In this document: piece by piece, positions 10,158-19,922 of the stretch
Position numbering within the stretch: the stretch's first letter is position 1
Layout: every line of letters begins with the position of its first letter
Origin: an uncultured Alphaproteobacteria bacterium
GTDB lineage: Bacteria > Pseudomonadota > Alphaproteobacteria > Thalassobaculales > Thalassobaculaceae
Direction of reading: 5' to 3'
Assembly (NCBI GenBank): GCA_902578675.1
Contig: CACHDV010000002.1
Span: forward strand, 1 to 50,922
DNA: 50,922 nucleotides
Notes under the pieces: model-generated
Database searches by the model: none
What the model was told of the DNA's origin: nothing
The model's input: the letters and a program-made list of their open reading frames with translations, nothing else
Position numbers and translations under genes: made by a program

Positions 10158-11309
10158 TTACGAATAGCGCGTAATTTTAACACTGTGGTTGTTAATGGAA
10201 AGACCAAGTTTTCCAGATTTCAAAAGCAATGCGTCGTTTCCAAAGATTTCTCGTCGCCAGCCTCTCAAAAAAGCAACATCGGCCATATCATTGGTGGCGA
10301 TTGCTTCAAGGTCTGCTGTTGCAGCAATCAATTTTTGAGCAACGTTATGTTCTTCAGCTTTCATTTTTAATAGCACCTTGAGAAGCTCAACGACAGCTGT
10401 CCCCTGATTATTTTTACGCTCCTTTTTTTCAATTTTAGGTGCTTGATCTATTGGTATTTGCTTTGCTTGAGAAATTGCTTCTAATATTTGAGCGCCGGAA
10501 TTACTTGTTGCAAAGTTGGCAGAAATACTTCTTACCTTTGCTAATTCTTCGGGTGTTGCAGGGGCCCTTGCGGCAATATCCAATATTACATCGTCGCGTA
10601 AGACACGATTTCTAGGGACGTCTCTGCGTTGTGCTTCGCGTTCTCGGAATGCTGCTATAGCCTGTACCAAGATTAGAAATTGTGGCCGGCCGCTCCTAAC
10701 TTTTAAACGAAGCCAAACCTTTTCTGGATCGATTATATAGGTTGTTCTACTAGTAACAAAATCCAATTCCTCAATTAACCAGCTTTCGCGCCCACTTTCC
10801 CTTAACTGCTTTTTTAATTTTTCATATATTTTACGTAAGTGCGTTACATCAGATAAAGCATATTTTAATTGAGAGTTCGATAGTGGTCGCTGGGACCAAT
10901 CGGTAAACCTTGACGATTTGTCTATCTCGATATCTAGTAATTGTTTGACTAATTTATCATAGCTTATGGCGTCACCATAACCGCATACCATTGCAGCGAT
11001 TTGGGTGTCAAATACAGGCTTAGGTGTGTTCTCGGTCAGGTGAAAAAATATTTCCATATCTTGCCTGCAAGCATGAAATACCTTTGTAATTGTTGGGTCG
11101 TTTAAAAGTTCAAAAACAGGTTCTAAATTTAGGTTGGGTGATATAGCGTCTATTGCTATAGCCTCCTTTTCACCTGAAATTTGAATAAGGCACAATTTCG
11201 GATAGTAGGTCTTCTCGCGCATAAACTCGGTATCTACGCTTAGATAGACTTCGTTTGAAAGTCTATCGCAAGCCGACGCAAGCGAGCGATTGTCAGTTAT
11301 TAAGGTCAT
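10158..11309 (-). CDS. rnd: Ribonuclease D
   Basis: DTEFMREKTYYPKLCLIQI DEDD exonuclease motif; HRDC-like region; MTLITDN start. Confidence 0.93.
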   Translation of the reverse strand: MTLITDNRSLASACDRLSNEVYLSVDTEFMREKTYYPKLCLIQISGEKEAIAIDAISPNLNLEPVFELLNDPTITKVFHACRQDMEIFFHLTENTPKPVFDTQIAAMVCGYGDAISYDKLVKQLLDIEIDKSSRFTDWSQRPLSNSQLKYALSDVTHLRKIYEKLKKQLRESGRESWLIEELDFVTSRTTYIIDPEKVWLRLKVRSGRPQFLILVQAIAAFREREAQRRDVPRNRVLRDDVILDIAARAPATPEELAKVRSISANFATSNSGAQILEAISQAKQIPIDQAPKIEKKERKNNQGTAVVELLKVLLKMKAEEHNVAQKLIAATADLEAIATNDMADVAFLRGWRREIFGNDALLLKSGKLGLSINNHSVKITRYS

Positions 11310-11363
11310 GCCATCCGTATACACGTAAAGAGATGCCGGGGAAACATATAGTGTGAAATTAAA

Positions 11364-12131
11364 TTACAATGTTGAAAGTCGCATCTGGCCGATCGTTGAA
11401 ACAATTTTTTTGTCAGTATTTTTTTTTAGTTTTTTATCATACATGCTTAAGTCAGCCAGATTGATTAGCTCTGTATAAGTTTCAGTCCCAGAGTAGTCAT
11501 AACGACCAATACTTGCGCCAACAACGATTTTTTGATTTTCCCACTCAAAGTGGAGGTACTTGATAGCGTTCTGTATTTCCTCAATTCTATTTGAAACCAT
11601 AGAAGATGGAAGGCCAGCTAAAATAATGGCAAATTCGTCGCCGCCCAAACGCCCGATAGTGTCGCTATCCCGAACCCTGAGTTTTAGGGAATTAGCAACT
11701 TTCTGAAGTAGTTTATCACCGGCAATATGTCCATACCGGTCATTAATGTTTTTAAACCTATCAAGATCTAACATCACTAAGGATCCACCAACTCCGCTGC
11801 GTTTTGATGAGGACAAAGTACGTTTTAATTGTGTTAGAAAACCACGCCTATTTAATAATTTCGTGAGTTCGTCAGTTATGGAGAGTTTCTCTAGTTGCTT
11901 AATTCTCTTTTGTTGTCTATCAATTCTCTTTTCGGCCTCTGTCATAGCAAGTAGGGCTAAGCTAAGAGCTTTCTCCACTTCAGTTATATCGTTAATTTGG
12001 GTGGGTGGTAGATTACCTCGCTCTATTAGACCTGAGAAATGAGAAATAATGTTGCCGAGTTTTACCTCGTCGATCGATATTTCTCGATCCGCTCTTTGGT
12101 TAACCGTAGCAATGGATTTGATTTCGCCCAT
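11364..12131 (-). CDS. GGDEF-domain diguanylate cyclase
   Basis: DELTKLLNRRGF; DLDRFKNINDRYGH; RDSDTIGRLGGDEFAIIL (intact active site with RxxD I-site). Confidence 0.93.
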   Translation of the reverse strand: MGEIKSIATVNQRADREISIDEVKLGNIISHFSGLIERGNLPPTQINDITEVEKALSLALLAMTEAEKRIDRQQKRIKQLEKLSITDELTKLLNRRGFLTQLKRTLSSSKRSGVGGSLVMLDLDRFKNINDRYGHIAGDKLLQKVANSLKLRVRDSDTIGRLGGDEFAIILAGLPSSMVSNRIEEIQNAIKYLHFEWENQKIVVGASIGRYDYSGTETYTELINLADLSMYDKKLKKNTDKKIVSTIGQMRLSTL

Positions 12132-12301
12132 TTTATTAATTACTCACGAATTGGTTTTTTTTAATGATAAGCAATAGTTGTGCCATATAAATTCACGCTA
12201 CCAATCTGTTTTAAAATGTGTGGCATTTAGAGACTTGTCTGCTAGCGCACATGCGCACCAGTAGCTTAAAGACCTGCTTCCTAACTATATTTGAGTTGCG
12301 G

Positions 12302-12343
12302 AAGCTCTATGCCAAAGAGTTTGGATATTTGACCATAGAGCTT
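12302..12343. repeat. Inverted repeat / strong predicted hairpin upstream of eipB
   Basis: AAGCTCTATG (12302-12311) ... CATAGAGCTT (12334-12343) perfect 10-bp arms; inner CAAA/TTTG extends the stem around an 11-nt loop. Confidence 0.75.
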
Positions 12344-12425
12344 GAACATGTTTGTTGTAGGGATTTTCAAATCAGATGAAAACGCTATGTATTAATGGCG
12401 AAATATCAATTAAAAGAGATGACAA

Positions 12426-13244
12426 ATGATAAGGTTTTTTTTACATAGTTTTGTTGCTACCGTTTTAACCGCAATGACTCTCTTTGCTAACGCTGAAGCC
12501 GTTAGCCAGAATTCTTTTGATCAGCTTCTACCCCATCGCGCTTTTTATAAAATGTCAACAAAGCAAACTGCTTCTAGCACTGCACTATTAAATGTCGAAG
12601 GAAGACTGAGTTTTGAAATGAGAGAATTGTGCGCGAGTTGGACTGTGGAACAGCGTTATGTGATGTTGTATCAAAGAGATGACGGTTCTGAAATACAGAT
12701 TAATACCTTTCTCAGTTCTTGGGAGGAAAAGACAGGAGAGCAATACAAGTTCTTTGTAAAACGTGATGAAAGTGACGGAGTGGAAAAAGTTATTGAAGGA
12801 AAAGCTATTGTTCCAAAAAATAAAGCCGGTGGTAATGTAAAGTTTTCACAACCGGAATCAAAGCAGATTACATTAAACAAGGGGGCTCTTTTTCCTGCGG
12901 GTCATACCGTGGCATTAATTAAGGCGGCAAAGAGCAAGAAAAAGATTGCTAGAAACTTTCTTTTTGACGGTACCGAAGTTGAACCAGCAGCTCTAGTCAA
13001 CAGTATTATTGGGGTTCAAAAAACATATCTAGGAGGTCTAGCTCAGCTAGAAAAAACTACTTATTGGCCAATTCGAATGGCTTTTTTTTCAGCTGAAAAA
13101 CAACAACTTGAACCTGACTATGAAATAACCATAAACCTGCATGATAATGGTGTCGTTAGTGGATTAATCCTTGATTATGGAGATTTAATTATTGATGTGG
13201 AACTCATGGAAATAGACTATCTTCAGCGGGCTTCATGCAACTGA
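12426..13244 (+). CDS. eipB: EipB-family (DUF1849) cell-envelope protein
   Basis: Signal peptide; LLPHRAFYKMSTKQTASS...NVEGRLSFEMRELCASWTVEQRYVMLYQRDDGSEI. Confidence 0.8.
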   Translation: MIRFFLHSFVATVLTAMTLFANAEAVSQNSFDQLLPHRAFYKMSTKQTASSTALLNVEGRLSFEMRELCASWTVEQRYVMLYQRDDGSEIQINTFLSSWEEKTGEQYKFFVKRDESDGVEKVIEGKAIVPKNKAGGNVKFSQPESKQITLNKGALFPAGHTVALIKAAKSKKKIARNFLFDGTEVEPAALVNSIIGVQKTYLGGLAQLEKTTYWPIRMAFFSAEKQQLEPDYEITINLHDNGVVSGLILDYGDLIIDVELMEIDYLQRASCN

Positions 13245-13247
13245 GGT

Positions 13248-14552
13248 TTATTTTTTTTTAATGGGTTGTTCAAGATTAAAGCCCCGTCCTTTACCGATGA
13301 CATTTTCTCCAACTTTTTCTCTAATTTGATCGATAGTCTTCTCTAATTTTTCCTGCTTGATATCATGATCATCCAAGAAGTCGAAGTCAGTCTCAACACT
13401 ACCAATATCATCGGAAAGAGTTGATAAACCAACACCCATTAGCCGGTATGTGCCTCTAGAGTTTGGAATTAGAAGTTCAAATGCGACTCTGTATATTACG
13501 TCAGCTAGCTGGGTCGGCGTTTTAATGGTTTTGCTCCGCGTGATAGTTCGGAATTTAATAGTTTTAAGCTTTAGTGTAATCGTTTTGCCGAATTTGTTTT
13601 TTGATTTCAATGACGAAGATAGTTGATCACATAGTCGCCACAGCACTGGTTTCAGTTGTTCGAGGCCACTTTTATCGTAGCTGAAAGTGACTTCTTTTGA
13701 AACGCTCTTGGCTGGCGGGTTAGGCGTTATCACTCTACTATCTATTCCGTTGGAAAAGTTAAAAAGGCGCGCGCCGATGCTGCCGTAGCGCTTTTGAAGT
13801 TCTTGAACGGAGCAGCGTTGAAGGTCAAAAATACTATAAATACCATCATTTTTAAGTTTTGTTTCCAGACGTCTTCCTACCCCAGCGATGGCTTGGATGG
13901 GGTAGTTTCCGAGAAATGTTTTAATATTCTGTTCGCCTATTACACTGAACCCGTTTGGCTTATCCATGTCAGAGGCTAGTTTTGCTAGAAATTTATTATA
14001 GCTAAGCCCAATAGATACTGTTATGCCAAGCTTTTTTTGGACATCGTTGGCAAGACGCGCCATAGTGAAAGCAGGGACACCCTGGTGCAATCGATTGGTG
14101 CCGCTTAAGTCTAAATATGCTTCGTCAATTGAAATTGATTGTACTAAAGGGGTCGTCTGCAGCATTATAGCTTTAACTGCCTTGCTAATAGCAGCGTATT
14201 TTTTCATATTTGGCGGAATTACAACCGCATCGGGACACTTTTGCAACGCCTTATACATAGGCATCGCCGACTTAATCCCGTAGGTTCTTGCAATATAACA
14301 TGCTGCCGCAACGACGCCTCGACGACTTCCGCCAATTAAAACGGGGGTATCTCTTAATTCAGGTTTATCTCTTTTTTCTACACTTGCATAGAATGCGTCA
14401 CAGTCGACGTGCGCAATTGCCAGTTGTCCTAATTCAGGATGCTTTATCAAGCGCGGCGATTGGCAGAAATAGCAGCGGGATGCTGCTTCATGGTTCATTG
14501 AAGAATAACAGTCACGACATAATACGGTTACCAGTGCGCTAGATAGTGACAA
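13248..14552 (-). CDS. dinB: DNA polymerase IV with N-terminal Cys motif
   Basis: AHVDCDAFYASVEKRD; SIDEAYLDLSGT; N-terminal CRDCYSS...CYFC. Confidence 0.96.
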   Translation of the reverse strand: MSLSSALVTVLCRDCYSSMNHEAASRCYFCQSPRLIKHPELGQLAIAHVDCDAFYASVEKRDKPELRDTPVLIGGSRRGVVAAACYIARTYGIKSAMPMYKALQKCPDAVVIPPNMKKYAAISKAVKAIMLQTTPLVQSISIDEAYLDLSGTNRLHQGVPAFTMARLANDVQKKLGITVSIGLSYNKFLAKLASDMDKPNGFSVIGEQNIKTFLGNYPIQAIAGVGRRLETKLKNDGIYSIFDLQRCSVQELQKRYGSIGARLFNFSNGIDSRVITPNPPAKSVSKEVTFSYDKSGLEQLKPVLWRLCDQLSSSLKSKNKFGKTITLKLKTIKFRTITRSKTIKTPTQLADVIYRVAFELLIPNSRGTYRLMGVGLSTLSDDIGSVETDFDFLDDHDIKQEKLEKTIDQIREKVGENVIGKGRGFNLEQPIKKK

Positions 14553-14591
14553 AGTGAAGCTTCCTACCGCTGACTATTTTTTGGCTTTTTC

Positions 14592-15494
14592 TCATAACCA
14601 CGCGGCTCCTCTTACGCCACTTGAGTCCCCGAACCTTGCTTTGCTAAGTACTGTTGAAACATCATCAGAGAAAATATATTCAGCCCAGATTTTTGGAACG
14701 TTTGAATAAAGCCTATCAATGTTAGATAGTCCTCCACCCAATACAATGGAGTCGGGATCGAGTATATTTATGACATGTGCAAGCGCTCTTGCCAATCGAT
14801 CTTCAAGGTTGCTTATTACTTGCTCTGCTTTCAAATTACCTGCAACGGATTCTTTAACAATATTTTTCATATTCAAGTTGCTGCCATGCAGATTTTTAAA
14901 CTCTCTTTCTATTGCGGGTCCAGAAATAAAGGTTTCAAGACAGCCAGTTCTTCCGCAGTAACACTTTCTGCCTTGAAGTTCACCTTCGTGCGCCCACGGG
15001 AGGGGATTGTGCCCCCATTCTCCTGCGATTTTATTTTTCCCTTTATGGATTTTTTTCCCAATCACAATACCGGCGCCAACGCCAGTGCCTAGGATTACAC
15101 CAAAAACGGTATGTGCTTTACTGCCAGCGCCATCAAAAGCTTCTGATATAGCAAAACAGTTGGCATCGTTTTCTATTAATACATCTCTCTTTAAAATTTT
15201 TTTGAGATCTTGTTTTAGTGGCTTTCCTATCAACCAGGTTGAATTCGCGTTTCGCACAAGGTTTGTCTTGGGAGATAAAGATCCCGGTATCCCTATACCA
15301 AGTTTTGTTAGATCACTTACTTCTTTATCAGCTCTATTAACTAGGTAAGCTATGGCCTTTATAGTATCGTTGTAATTGCCTTGAGGAGCAATGATGCGAT
15401 GTCGAAAAACTTCTGCGCCATTTCTATCCAAAACTATTGCCTCGATCTTTGTGCCACCCAAATCTATGCCAGTTCTAAATCGGGAAATGGTCAA
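14592..15494 (-). CDS. ROK-family sugar kinase
   Basis: GIDLGGTKIEAIVLD; GEWGHNPLPW; CYCGRTGCLETFISGPA zinc motif. Confidence 0.94.
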   Translation of the reverse strand: MTISRFRTGIDLGGTKIEAIVLDRNGAEVFRHRIIAPQGNYNDTIKAIAYLVNRADKEVSDLTKLGIGIPGSLSPKTNLVRNANSTWLIGKPLKQDLKKILKRDVLIENDANCFAISEAFDGAGSKAHTVFGVILGTGVGAGIVIGKKIHKGKNKIAGEWGHNPLPWAHEGELQGRKCYCGRTGCLETFISGPAIEREFKNLHGSNLNMKNIVKESVAGNLKAEQVISNLEDRLARALAHVINILDPDSIVLGGGLSNIDRLYSNVPKIWAEYIFSDDVSTVLSKARFGDSSGVRGAAWL

Positions 15495-15532
15495 TGTAAC
15501 AATCCTAAAAGCAAAGTTATTAATGATTTACC

Positions 15533-16579
15533 TTAATAACCCCTTTTCCAATCTATAATATTCTCGAGAGTCTCATTCGCCATGTAGCGCTTTAAATTTT
15601 TGAGGAATAATTCATTCCCTCGATGAGTATTAATATCAGAAGCGGCGGAAATATGAGGAGTGATTAGCACTCTATCATCATCCCATAAGCGGCTGTCCGG
15701 GGGCCTCTCAAATTCTCCGACGTAGACATCCAAAGCGGCACCTTTGATTTTGTTTTTGGCTAAAGCTCGCACTAGAGCATCTTCGTCAATTATTTCACCG
15801 CGGGCGATATTTACTATTACGGAATTGTCTTTGATAACGTCAAGGGCATCATCGTTAATTAGCTTTTCCGTCTCTTCTGTCCATTGGCAGCAAATTGCAA
15901 GATAATCGCTTTCAGCTAATATAGACTTAAATTGATCTTGGCTTGCCACACTTTCAAACCCGTCTATATGTTCTGTCGCATTGCGCCTTATTCCTAAAAC
16001 GCGCATCCCTAGAGCACTTGCCAAGCGGCCCACCTCAGTGCCGATCCCTCCAGCGCCGAGTACACAGAGTGTTTTCCCACTTAATTGCGTAACATTATAG
16101 CCCCTAGCATTAAGTTGTTTAGCTTTACGCTCTTGCTCAGGAAGATGGAGATCTTTTGCGAAGTGCAGCATTGTCGCTATAGTGTACTCAGCAATGGGAA
16201 GGTTATGGGCATATCCCCTGGAAGAAGTCACAACGATATCTGACTCCCATAGGTCACCTCTAAGCATATTGGAAGCCCCTGCTGGTCGTTGGTGAACCCA
16301 CTTAAGTTTCGGCGAGCGTGCTTTTAGGTCGAGCGGAAATGGAAACCCTACTAGAATAACTTCTGCGTCATTTAATAGTTTGTCACGCTCTTCTTTTGTT
16401 GCTTGCCCATGAGACATTGGTGATAAATAACGGTCGACAGTGAAAGTAGGCCATGTACCTCGTATTTCACCATCGAACCAACCAGGAGCCATTTTTAGTC
16501 GTATGTCTTTATCGAGATTTTTGATTTGATGCTGGAGGTCTTCTGGTAAGTTGGTTAAGGACAGAATTTCTAAGCTCAT
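15533..16579 (-). CDS. D-2-hydroxyacid dehydrogenase
   Basis: GKTLCVLGAGGIGTEVGRLASALGMRVLGIRR; VNIARGEIIDEDALVRAL; ATGA overlap with upstream ThDP gene. Confidence 0.92.
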   Translation of the reverse strand: MSLEILSLTNLPEDLQHQIKNLDKDIRLKMAPGWFDGEIRGTWPTFTVDRYLSPMSHGQATKEERDKLLNDAEVILVGFPFPLDLKARSPKLKWVHQRPAGASNMLRGDLWESDIVVTSSRGYAHNLPIAEYTIATMLHFAKDLHLPEQERKAKQLNARGYNVTQLSGKTLCVLGAGGIGTEVGRLASALGMRVLGIRRNATEHIDGFESVASQDQFKSILAESDYLAICCQWTEETEKLINDDALDVIKDNSVIVNIARGEIIDEDALVRALAKNKIKGAALDVYVGEFERPPDSRLWDDDRVLITPHISAASDINTHRGNELFLKNLKRYMANETLENIIDWKRGY

Positions 16580-18261
16580 TCGGGTTTCTCCCAAGCTAAC
16601 GGAGCAACAACTTCGATATCAGAAACGATATCGATAACGACAGGTTGTTTCTCTTTTAAAGCACGTTTGAATGCAGCTTTAATTTCGTCCGGATCTTCGA
16701 CTCTTAAACCAATCGCACCCATGTCTTCAGCAATTTTTGCAAAATTATCCTTACTACGTGGAAACATTTCGTCCACTCTAGCGGTTAATTCGTCATCATA
16801 TAATTTTTTTGTGGTGCGCAGGGCCTGGTTTCCAGAATTATTATTATTGATGACCGTTATTGTTTTTACGTTGCACCTGACCGCCGTTTCAAGTTCTGCC
16901 ATGTGATACCAGAACCCTAGATCTCCAGTAAAGCATACCACAGGTCTTTCTGGCGCTCCGCATTTTGCACCAATAGCAGCCGGGAAAGCCCATCCAAGAT
17001 GACCGGAACTTCGAATATAAGTTTGACTTTTCCTTCGCATCTCGAACATTCCTCCCATCCACATTCCCGAGTGTCCGGTATCTACAACCACAATTGCATT
17101 CTCAGGCATTGCTTCAGATAACTCGTTAACAATTCGTTCTGGTCGAATCGGTACTGCTCCAGAATGATAAACATCTGAGTAATCTTCTTTGTAGCGACTG
17201 CAAATATTCCTCACTTCTTCTAGCCATCTTCCTCGGCTACTGGGTACGGGGACATTAATCTCGGACATTTTTTCTAGACAAACCCTAGCATCACCAACAA
17301 TAGAAACGTCATTTGGATAGTTCCGACCGTTTACAGATGGGTCGATATCAATTTGTATCGTAGCGGTTCCTTTTGGAGGCATTGTCCAAAAATGCGTAGT
17401 CATACCGCCAGCCCTCGTACCAACAAAAATTACAAGATCAGCGCTTGCAACAACTTGATTTGCGCTTCTTCTAGAATATGTGCCAACCACCCCAACTGAT
17501 AATTCATTATCCTCGAGTATAGCGTCCTTTGCCGCCAAAGATGTAGCAACGGGAATTTTCATTGAATCAGCTAATTTATTCAATGCATCATATGCACCAG
17601 ACATCTTAGTGCCTGCTCCTGCAACTATCACTGGACGCTCTGCTAACGCTATTCTATCCACCGCTTTTCGAATTTGATCGGGGTCAGGTTGCGGTCGGTC
17701 TGGTGGGACTTGGCCAAATTGCGGCTCAACAACGCCATCAAAGTTTATTTCTGAATTGTCTATGACCTGACCACTATTTCCAGAAAGTTGAAGGTGAACG
17801 GGGCCGGGACAACCTGTCGTTGCCGCACGGAAAGCTTGTCTAAGCATGTCAGGTAAGCGTTCAGGATCGTCAACTGCGGCATTCAATTTGGTATAGGGTG
17901 CGAAAGCAGGCAGATCATCTACTTCTTGATAAGCCCAACGGTCCCTATGATTGGCTTCCCTGCCGCCTGTCAATGCGATTATGGGTGACTTTGCTAGATG
18001 AGCATCACGAAGACCTGCGCACAAATTTAACGCACCTACGATCTGAGCCATGCAGATTCCAGGTTTTCCAGTCACCCTTGCATAACCATCAGCCATATAT
18101 GCCGCACCAGCCTCAGAGCGCGTATGAATTCTCTTTATTGAAGTCCGTCGTTCAATCTCCCGCAACATCCTTCTCAAGACAGCTGGGAGGAAAAAAACAT
18201 GCGTTACACCATAAGCTTCTAGCATATCTGCTAAAACTGACGCTCCCAATTGTTTTGTCAT
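16576..18261 (-). CDS. ThDP-dependent enzyme, acetolactate-synthase-like
   Basis: HTRSEAGAAYMADGYARVTGKPGICMAQ; GDLGFWYHMAELETAVRCNVKTITVINNNNSGNQ. Confidence 0.87.
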   Translation of the reverse strand: MTKQLGASVLADMLEAYGVTHVFFLPAVLRRMLREIERRTSIKRIHTRSEAGAAYMADGYARVTGKPGICMAQIVGALNLCAGLRDAHLAKSPIIALTGGREANHRDRWAYQEVDDLPAFAPYTKLNAAVDDPERLPDMLRQAFRAATTGCPGPVHLQLSGNSGQVIDNSEINFDGVVEPQFGQVPPDRPQPDPDQIRKAVDRIALAERPVIVAGAGTKMSGAYDALNKLADSMKIPVATSLAAKDAILEDNELSVGVVGTYSRRSANQVVASADLVIFVGTRAGGMTTHFWTMPPKGTATIQIDIDPSVNGRNYPNDVSIVGDARVCLEKMSEINVPVPSSRGRWLEEVRNICSRYKEDYSDVYHSGAVPIRPERIVNELSEAMPENAIVVVDTGHSGMWMGGMFEMRRKSQTYIRSSGHLGWAFPAAIGAKCGAPERPVVCFTGDLGFWYHMAELETAVRCNVKTITVINNNNSGNQALRTTKKLYDDELTARVDEMFPRSKDNFAKIAEDMGAIGLRVEDPDEIKAAFKRALKEKQPVVIDIVSDIEVVAPLAWEKPE

Positions 18262-18290
18262 TTTATAAGCTCCTAATTAAGGTTTTAATA

Positions 18291-19298
18291 TTAATGAGTG
18301 TCGAAAATGTTCTGAATTTTTTCTGGATCGTTTGAAATAGTTAATGCAAGCATTGCCAGTACACGAGCTTTTTGCGGGTTCAGATTATCAGCCGAAATTA
18401 TCCCTTCACTCACCATTGACTCTCTTCTTAAAACTCGTCCGCTACCCGCCCTTGTGCTGTAAATAATTTTGATATTCTTTTTTATTGCGGAAGTAATTTC
18501 CAAAACTTGATCAGGGGTAGGCAGCCCTGGAGCCAAGCTGGCTATTATAAGTGCTTCCGTCCCTGATTTAATGAAGGCATCAATTGCTGTACCGTTTGCA
18601 CCAGCATAACTTAGCACTATGTCAACCACCGGAAGTTCTTTTATGTTTTCTATATTAAATATAGTGTTACTTGTATGGAGGCGTGTTGGCTTTCTATAAA
18701 GGGCAACCTTGCCATCGGGGTCTGCATAACCGAGCATTCCTATGTCGGGTGTCTGAAAGGTTTCTAGGCGAAGCGTGGAGGTCTTTGTAACCTCTCTCGC
18801 TGCTTGTACTTCTTCGTTAAGAACAACTAAGACACCGTAACCGTGTGCGTCTTTAGAACTAGCCACTCTAACTGCTGATAGTAAATTAGAACCTGCGTCG
18901 GTAGCAAAGCCCGATGAAGGTCTTTGCGCGCCAATAATTACAACGGGTTTATCAGTTTTTACCGTAAGGTTTAAAAAATAGGCTGTTTCTTCTAAAGTTG
19001 CTGTACCGTGAGTTACCACGAAACCATCTAATTCTGTATTTGACGAAGCAATTTCGTTTATTTTAGAGGCTAGTGCCAACCAGTCGGCGGGTACTATGCC
19101 AGAGCTTGAAACTTGCCGGACATCTATTGGTATTATGTCAGCACTGTCTTCTACCTCTGGAAAACGAGAAAGGATTTCACTGACACTCAACCGCGTACCA
19201 AAATCCATATATTCCCAGACATCTAGACTATTGCGGCCAGTGTAGGAAATAGTTCCACCGGTTCCTAAAAATGCAATTTTTGGTTTTTTTGCCATCAA
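18291..19298 (-). CDS. L-asparaginase family protein
   Basis: IAFLGTGGTISY; DGFVVTHGTATLEETAYFLNL. Confidence 0.93.
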   Translation of the reverse strand: MMAKKPKIAFLGTGGTISYTGRNSLDVWEYMDFGTRLSVSEILSRFPEVEDSADIIPIDVRQVSSSGIVPADWLALASKINEIASSNTELDGFVVTHGTATLEETAYFLNLTVKTDKPVVIIGAQRPSSGFATDAGSNLLSAVRVASSKDAHGYGVLVVLNEEVQAAREVTKTSTLRLETFQTPDIGMLGYADPDGKVALYRKPTRLHTSNTIFNIENIKELPVVDIVLSYAGANGTAIDAFIKSGTEALIIASLAPGLPTPDQVLEITSAIKKNIKIIYSTRAGSGRVLRRESMVSEGIISADNLNPQKARVLAMLALTISNDPEKIQNIFDTH

Positions 19299-19403
19299 CT
19301 AGACCCCTTACAAATGTCATTTGGCTTTTACGGTTTCACCATTTTCAATAATCAACAAGATAAAATATCGTGTTATACATATCTGATGTGCTAAATTTTC
19401 TTA

Positions 19404-19922
19404 ATGCTTAGAATTGTATCTTTAATAGATAAACTCTCTTTAGTTGTTGGTGCAAGCGCAGCGACGTTAGTCCTGCCGCTTGGTCTCATTATGACTTATG
19501 AGGCTTTAGCGCGCTTTTTACTTAATTTGCCGACATTTTGGGCGTACGAGCTAAGTTATATGATTACTGGAGCGCATTTTGCCCTTGGTATTGCGCTAGT
19601 AACCCGAAATTCGGAGCATATTCGAATTGATTTCCTCTATTCTCGTATGCCCGAGCTTTGCAAAGAAATTATTGATTTCGTCATTCTATTTTTTTGTATG
19701 ACCCCGCTAGTTATATGCACGTCAGTAGAGCTGGTAGCATACGCTTGGAATACCTGGCTAATAAATGAAGTATCTGGTGAATCTGGATGGAATCCTGTTA
19801 TTTGGCCAGTAAAGACAGCAATAGCTATTGGTTTTAGTGTATTTGCCATTCAGTTGATCGCGGAGGTTATTAAAACAGGAAGTCGTATTCTATCCCTTAT
19901 CTTTGGGGAGAAACGAGGTTAG
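19404..19922 (+). CDS. TRAP transporter small permease (DctQ type)
   Basis: Four-TM protein, upstream of and abutting DctM; YEALARFLLNLPTFWAYELSYMITGAHFALG...HIRIDFLY. Confidence 0.9.
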   Translation: MLRIVSLIDKLSLVVGASAATLVLPLGLIMTYEALARFLLNLPTFWAYELSYMITGAHFALGIALVTRNSEHIRIDFLYSRMPELCKEIIDFVILFFCMTPLVICTSVELVAYAWNTWLINEVSGESGWNPVIWPVKTAIAIGFSVFAIQLIAEVIKTGSRILSLIFGEKRG

